From an uncultured Alphaproteobacteria bacterium (GTDB lineage Bacteria; Pseudomonadota; Alphaproteobacteria; Caulobacterales; Caulobacteraceae), in the NCBI GenBank assembly GCA_903822175.1, contig CAIJOB010000040.1:124001-188000 (forward strand): DNA of 64,000 bases, given 5' to 3'. Below the pieces are notes generated by a model. That model did not search any database. It was not told where the DNA came from and was given only the letters and a program-made list of their open reading frames with translations. Of the stretch, positions 61,257 to 64,000 are shown in pieces. The translations under genes were made by a program, and so were the position numbers. How positions within the stretch are numbered: position 1 is the stretch's first letter; each line of letters starts with the position of its first letter.

Positions 61257-62966
61257 TCAGCCTTGGGCGCGTTCGAGGATCAGCTGGGTGAAGGCGTCAC
61301 GGATCGGCGGCACGTGGCGGTGCTTGGCCGGCGCGGCTGAGGCCGGCTCATCAAGGTGCAGTAGGATGGTGGCGTTGGCCTCGAAGAGCAGCAGGTCGCC
61401 ATTGGCGGTCAGCGCGCAATCCATGCCGCCGTAGTCGAGGTCGAGCCGGCGCGCGACCTCGTCCGCCGCCGCCGCGGCCTTGGGTCCGAAGACGCCCCGC
61501 CAGTCGTCGAGGAACCGCTCCTCCTCTTCCAGCTTCCAGGGTGAGCGCGCCATCTCGGCCCGCCAATAATGCAGCAGCCAGTCCTCGCCGATCGCCAGGT
61601 GGAAGGGCCAGACCTTACGGTCGACGAAGATCAGCCGGTACTTGCGCCAGGCGCCGTCGGGCGAACGGAAGTCGTGGAAGGGCGTCAGCAGCAGCTGCTC
61701 TTCCGGCGCGTTCGCCAGATAGGCGTCGCGCTCGGCGCTGTTGGTCAGGCGCATCAGGTTCTCGCCGCCATGGTCGCCCGGCGGGCGCACCAGCACGGGC
61801 GCCTCGATGGCGAGGCCGGCGAGCTGCGCGGGTGAGGTGGGACGCGCCTGCGGGACGATCAGGCCCGGCACGCCGGCGAACAGGGTCGCGGCGTGATCCC
61901 GGCCGGTCCTGGCGATCCCGGCCGGCGGATTGATCACCGGCTTGCCGAGTTGCGCGCAGACCTGCGTGGCCTGGGCGAGCTGGCCCACGTCGCGGTGGAT
62001 GTCGCCCAGCGTCGAGAACACCGAGCCCGCGTCAGCCAGGTCCCCGACGTGGCGGCCGCCCCAGGGCGCGTCCGGCTGATCCGGCGACAGCAGGCCGACG
62101 AACAGCGTCGAGAACCGGTCGGGGTCGATCAGATAGCGGGTCGGCACATGCCCCGCGCCCACCGCGGCCAGCACGGCCACGGTCTCAGCGGGCGACCGCA
62201 GCGGCCCCGTACGCTGCACCCCGGCCCAGCGGGCGATGTCGTTGCGGAGTTCCACCGCTTCCGCCCGCCGGTGAAGGGCATCGAGGATGCGGGCGAGCTG
62301 TTCGCGGGTCTCGGTGTCGGTGTGGCCGGCGGCGAGCTGTGCGCGGGCGACCGCCTCGGCCTGCGGCAGGCGGCCGGCCCGGATGGCCGCGCGGACCAGG
62401 GTCGTGAGCAGGGACGTGCGTGCATTGCCCAGCGCCGGATCGCCGCTGGCCAGCGCCGCGACCAGGGTGTCGGCGGCCTCCTCGAAACGGCCGGCGTCGA
62501 ACAGCACCATGCCGCGATTGCCGCGCGCGACCTGATAGGCGGGGTTCAAGGCCAGCGCCCGGTCGAGCGCTTCCAGCGCCTCGTCCGTCCGTCCGAGCCG
62601 GTGCAGGCCCACACCCAGTTCGTTGAACACCGGCGGCAGGTCCGAGCGCTCTGCCGCCACCCGGCGCAACACCTCGACCGCGGCCGCATCGTCGCCTTGG
62701 CGCATCCGCAGGCGGCCCAGGCAGAGTTGGCTTGCGCTATCGTCGGGACGCAGCGCCACGAGACGCTGGACGACGCCCTCGGCCTCCGCCAGGTCCGGCC
62801 CGTCGGTGAGGATCAGCGCCAGCATGCCCAGCGCCTCGGCGTGGTCCGGCGCGACGTCGAGCACGGCGCGGTAGCCGGCCTGCGCCTGCGCCAGGCGGTT
62901 TTCCACATGGTGGCCCACGGCCTCGCCCAGCAACTGGGCGGCGCGGTCCTTGGGAGAACTCTTCAT
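61257..62966 (-). CDS. TPR protein with C-terminal ATP-grasp-like domain
   Basis: A 569-residue protein. The first ~230 residues are tetratricopeptide-like repeats (AEALGMLALILTDGPDLAEA, LGRLRMRQGDDAAAVEVLRR, LGVGLHRLGRTDEALEALDR). The C-terminal ~300 residues contain VLVRPPGDHGGENLMRL, YRLIFVDRKVWPFHLAIGED and LDLDYGGMDCALTANGDLLL followed by FEANA. This DxGxxD...LFEANA ending is the ATP-grasp magnesium-binding pattern seen in RimK and related ligases. The combination suggests a ligase acting on an unknown substrate. It starts divergently from the metallophosphoesterase gene (168 bp). Confidence 0.8.
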   Translation of the reverse strand: MKSSPKDRAAQLLGEAVGHHVENRLAQAQAGYRAVLDVAPDHAEALGMLALILTDGPDLAEAEGVVQRLVALRPDDSASQLCLGRLRMRQGDDAAAVEVLRRVAAERSDLPPVFNELGVGLHRLGRTDEALEALDRALALNPAYQVARGNRGMVLFDAGRFEEAADTLVAALASGDPALGNARTSLLTTLVRAAIRAGRLPQAEAVARAQLAAGHTDTETREQLARILDALHRRAEAVELRNDIARWAGVQRTGPLRSPAETVAVLAAVGAGHVPTRYLIDPDRFSTLFVGLLSPDQPDAPWGGRHVGDLADAGSVFSTLGDIHRDVGQLAQATQVCAQLGKPVINPPAGIARTGRDHAATLFAGVPGLIVPQARPTSPAQLAGLAIEAPVLVRPPGDHGGENLMRLTNSAERDAYLANAPEEQLLLTPFHDFRSPDGAWRKYRLIFVDRKVWPFHLAIGEDWLLHYWRAEMARSPWKLEEEERFLDDWRGVFGPKAAAAADEVARRLDLDYGGMDCALTANGDLLLFEANATILLHLDEPASAAPAKHRHVPPIRDAFTQLILERAQG

Positions 62967-63134
62967 CTAAGAAACGTCGCATCAGCCGGGGTCCGCGACG
63001 ATCCCGCACCGGTTCTGCTGCGGTTTGATTTCGTTTGCGACACCGCCGCTGACGGCAGCGAAACACAGGCGCGGGAATAAATCCGAACGGCCTGCGGTCT
63101 TGCTTTTCGAACACGCCATTCAAGGAGCTGTCCG

Positions 63135-64000
63135 ATGAGCCACGACCAAGACGACAACCGCACCGACCTGGGCCGCCCCGATCTTGGCAGAAGGGGCCTG
63201 CTGAAATGCATGGGCTGGGCCGGGACCGGCGCGCTCTGGACCATGAGCGGGGGCGTCGGCGCCGCCATCAGCCTGGATCAGGCGCTGGGCGCGCCCGCCA
63301 AGGCCGCCAGCTTCTCCTTCCTGCAGATCAGCGACAGCCATGTGGGCTTCAACAAGCCCGCCAACCCCGACGCCGCCGCCACCTACCGCGAGGCGGTCGC
63401 CAAGATCTCCACCCTGCCGCAGAAGCCCGATTTCATCATCCACACCGGCGACATCACCCAGCTTTCCAAGGACCAGGAGTTCGACGACGCCGAGCAGATC
63501 ATCAAGGCCGCGGGCCTGCCGGTCTTCTATGTCCCCGGCGAGCACGACATGCTCGATGAGGGCGGCGGCAAGGCCTACCTCGACCGCTTCGGCAAGGGGA
63601 CCAAGGGCGCCGGCTGGTACAGCTTCGACCACAAGGGCGTGCACTTCGTGGCGCTGATCAATGTCGCCAACCTGAAGCCGGGCGGCATGGGCAGCCTGGG
63701 CGGCGACCAGCTGGAATGGCTGGAACGCGACCTCAAGGGCCGGCCCTCGTCGCAGCCCATCGTGGTCTTCGCCCACATGCCGCTCTGGACGGTCTATGCC
63801 GACTGGGGCTGGGGCACCGACGATGCGCCCCAGGCCATGGCCTATCTCGCGCGGTTCGGTTCGGTGACGGTGCTGAACGGCCACATCCACCAGGTCACCC
63901 AGAAGGTCGAAGGCAATATCGCCTTCCACACCGCCCGCTCGACCGCCTTCCCCCAGCCGGTGGGCGGCCAGGGCCCCTCGCCCGGACCGCTTAAGGTCCC
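63135..64000 (+). CDS. Metallophosphoesterase (Tat-exported), partial
   Basis: 288 residues are visible before the right edge; the 3' end is outside. A possible Tat signal occurs early (LGRRGLLKCMGWAGTGALWT). The calcineurin-like metal site is complete in order: FLQISDSHVGF (Asp-x-His), IIHTGDITQ (Asp), VPGEHDM (the usual Asn-His replaced by Glu-His), VVFAHMPLW (His) and VLNGHIHQV (Gly-His-x-His). The Glu in place of Asn in GNHD is unusual but seen in some members. The ATG at 63135 follows AAGGAG 8 nt upstream. Confidence 0.9.
   Translation, partial: MSHDQDDNRTDLGRPDLGRRGLLKCMGWAGTGALWTMSGGVGAAISLDQALGAPAKAASFSFLQISDSHVGFNKPANPDAAATYREAVAKISTLPQKPDFIIHTGDITQLSKDQEFDDAEQIIKAAGLPVFYVPGEHDMLDEGGGKAYLDRFGKGTKGAGWYSFDHKGVHFVALINVANLKPGGMGSLGGDQLEWLERDLKGRPSSQPIVVFAHMPLWTVYADWGWGTDDAPQAMAYLARFGSVTVLNGHIHQVTQKVEGNIAFHTARSTAFPQPVGGQGPSPGPLKV

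Overview
This is a high-GC chromosomal segment of an alphaproteobacterium, most likely a member of the Caulobacterales (Caulobacter/Phenylobacterium type). The evidence is the gene order around dnaA (ubiB, ubiE, mutM, GumN-like, enoyl-CoA hydratase, rpsT, dnaA), the hemY-like/mitofilin-like/hemD, hemC/tsaD/gpsA block, CcrM-type GANTC sites upstream of dnaA, a DUF6481 protein next to dnaA, and a PEPxxWA-CTERM protein. It reads as ordinary core chromosome close to the replication origin, interrupted by one recent insertion element.

Layout. 1-4.2 kb: HIT protein (cut by the window edge), type-2 malate dehydrogenase, coiled-coil protein with an LprI-like tail, GNAT acetyltransferase, and a chimeric acyl-CoA-synthetase/LytTR ORF. 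4.2-7.7 kb: tRNA-Ala(CGC), YggT, CobB sirtuin, two exported proteins, tRNA-Thr(CGT). 7.8-15 kb: HemY-like, mitofilin-like and HemD (minus strand), a 53-residue protein, HemC, then TsaD, GpsA, YciI and a Rieske protein (plus strand). 15-28 kb: creatininase, lipoprotein, acetyl-CoA synthetase with a duplicated C-terminal domain, SRPBCC, Rsm22, MDR oxidoreductase, M16 protease, amine oxidase, DUF1697, Hsp70 (YegD type). 28-36.8 kb: malic enzyme MaeB, ArsR/SRPBCC/GST, DapB, amidase, anchored protein, dUTPase, CoaBC. 36.85-38.82 kb: a complete 1965-bp IS1595-family element with matching terminal inverted repeats, an 8-bp target duplication and a low-GC frameshifted passenger membrane gene. 38.9-48 kb: toxin-domain-like lipoprotein, cupin, UbiB, UbiE, MutM, GumN, enoyl-CoA hydratase, rpsT, dnaA, DUF6481. 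48-56 kb: esterase, divergent HxlR/SDR pair, membrane protein, and the pnp-rpsO-truB-rbfA block (minus strand). 56-64 kb: KefB-like antiporter, DUF1501 and DUF1800 proteins, a TPR/ATP-grasp-like protein and a metallophosphoesterase cut by the right edge.

Functional links. HemC and HemD make uroporphyrinogen III. Acs, CobB, malate dehydrogenase and MaeB fit acetate and C4-acid metabolism, with CobB the known deacetylase of Acs-type enzymes. UbiB/UbiE serve ubiquinone and CoaBC serves CoA synthesis. RbfA, TruB, S15 and PNPase form a ribosome/RNA block. The most unusual items are the Acs with a second, lysine-less C-terminal domain, the AMP-binding/LytTR chimera, the IS1595 element with its passenger, a stand-alone lipoprotein resembling polymorphic-toxin tips, and several families of intergenic palindromic repeats whose stems differ between copies yet stay complementary.
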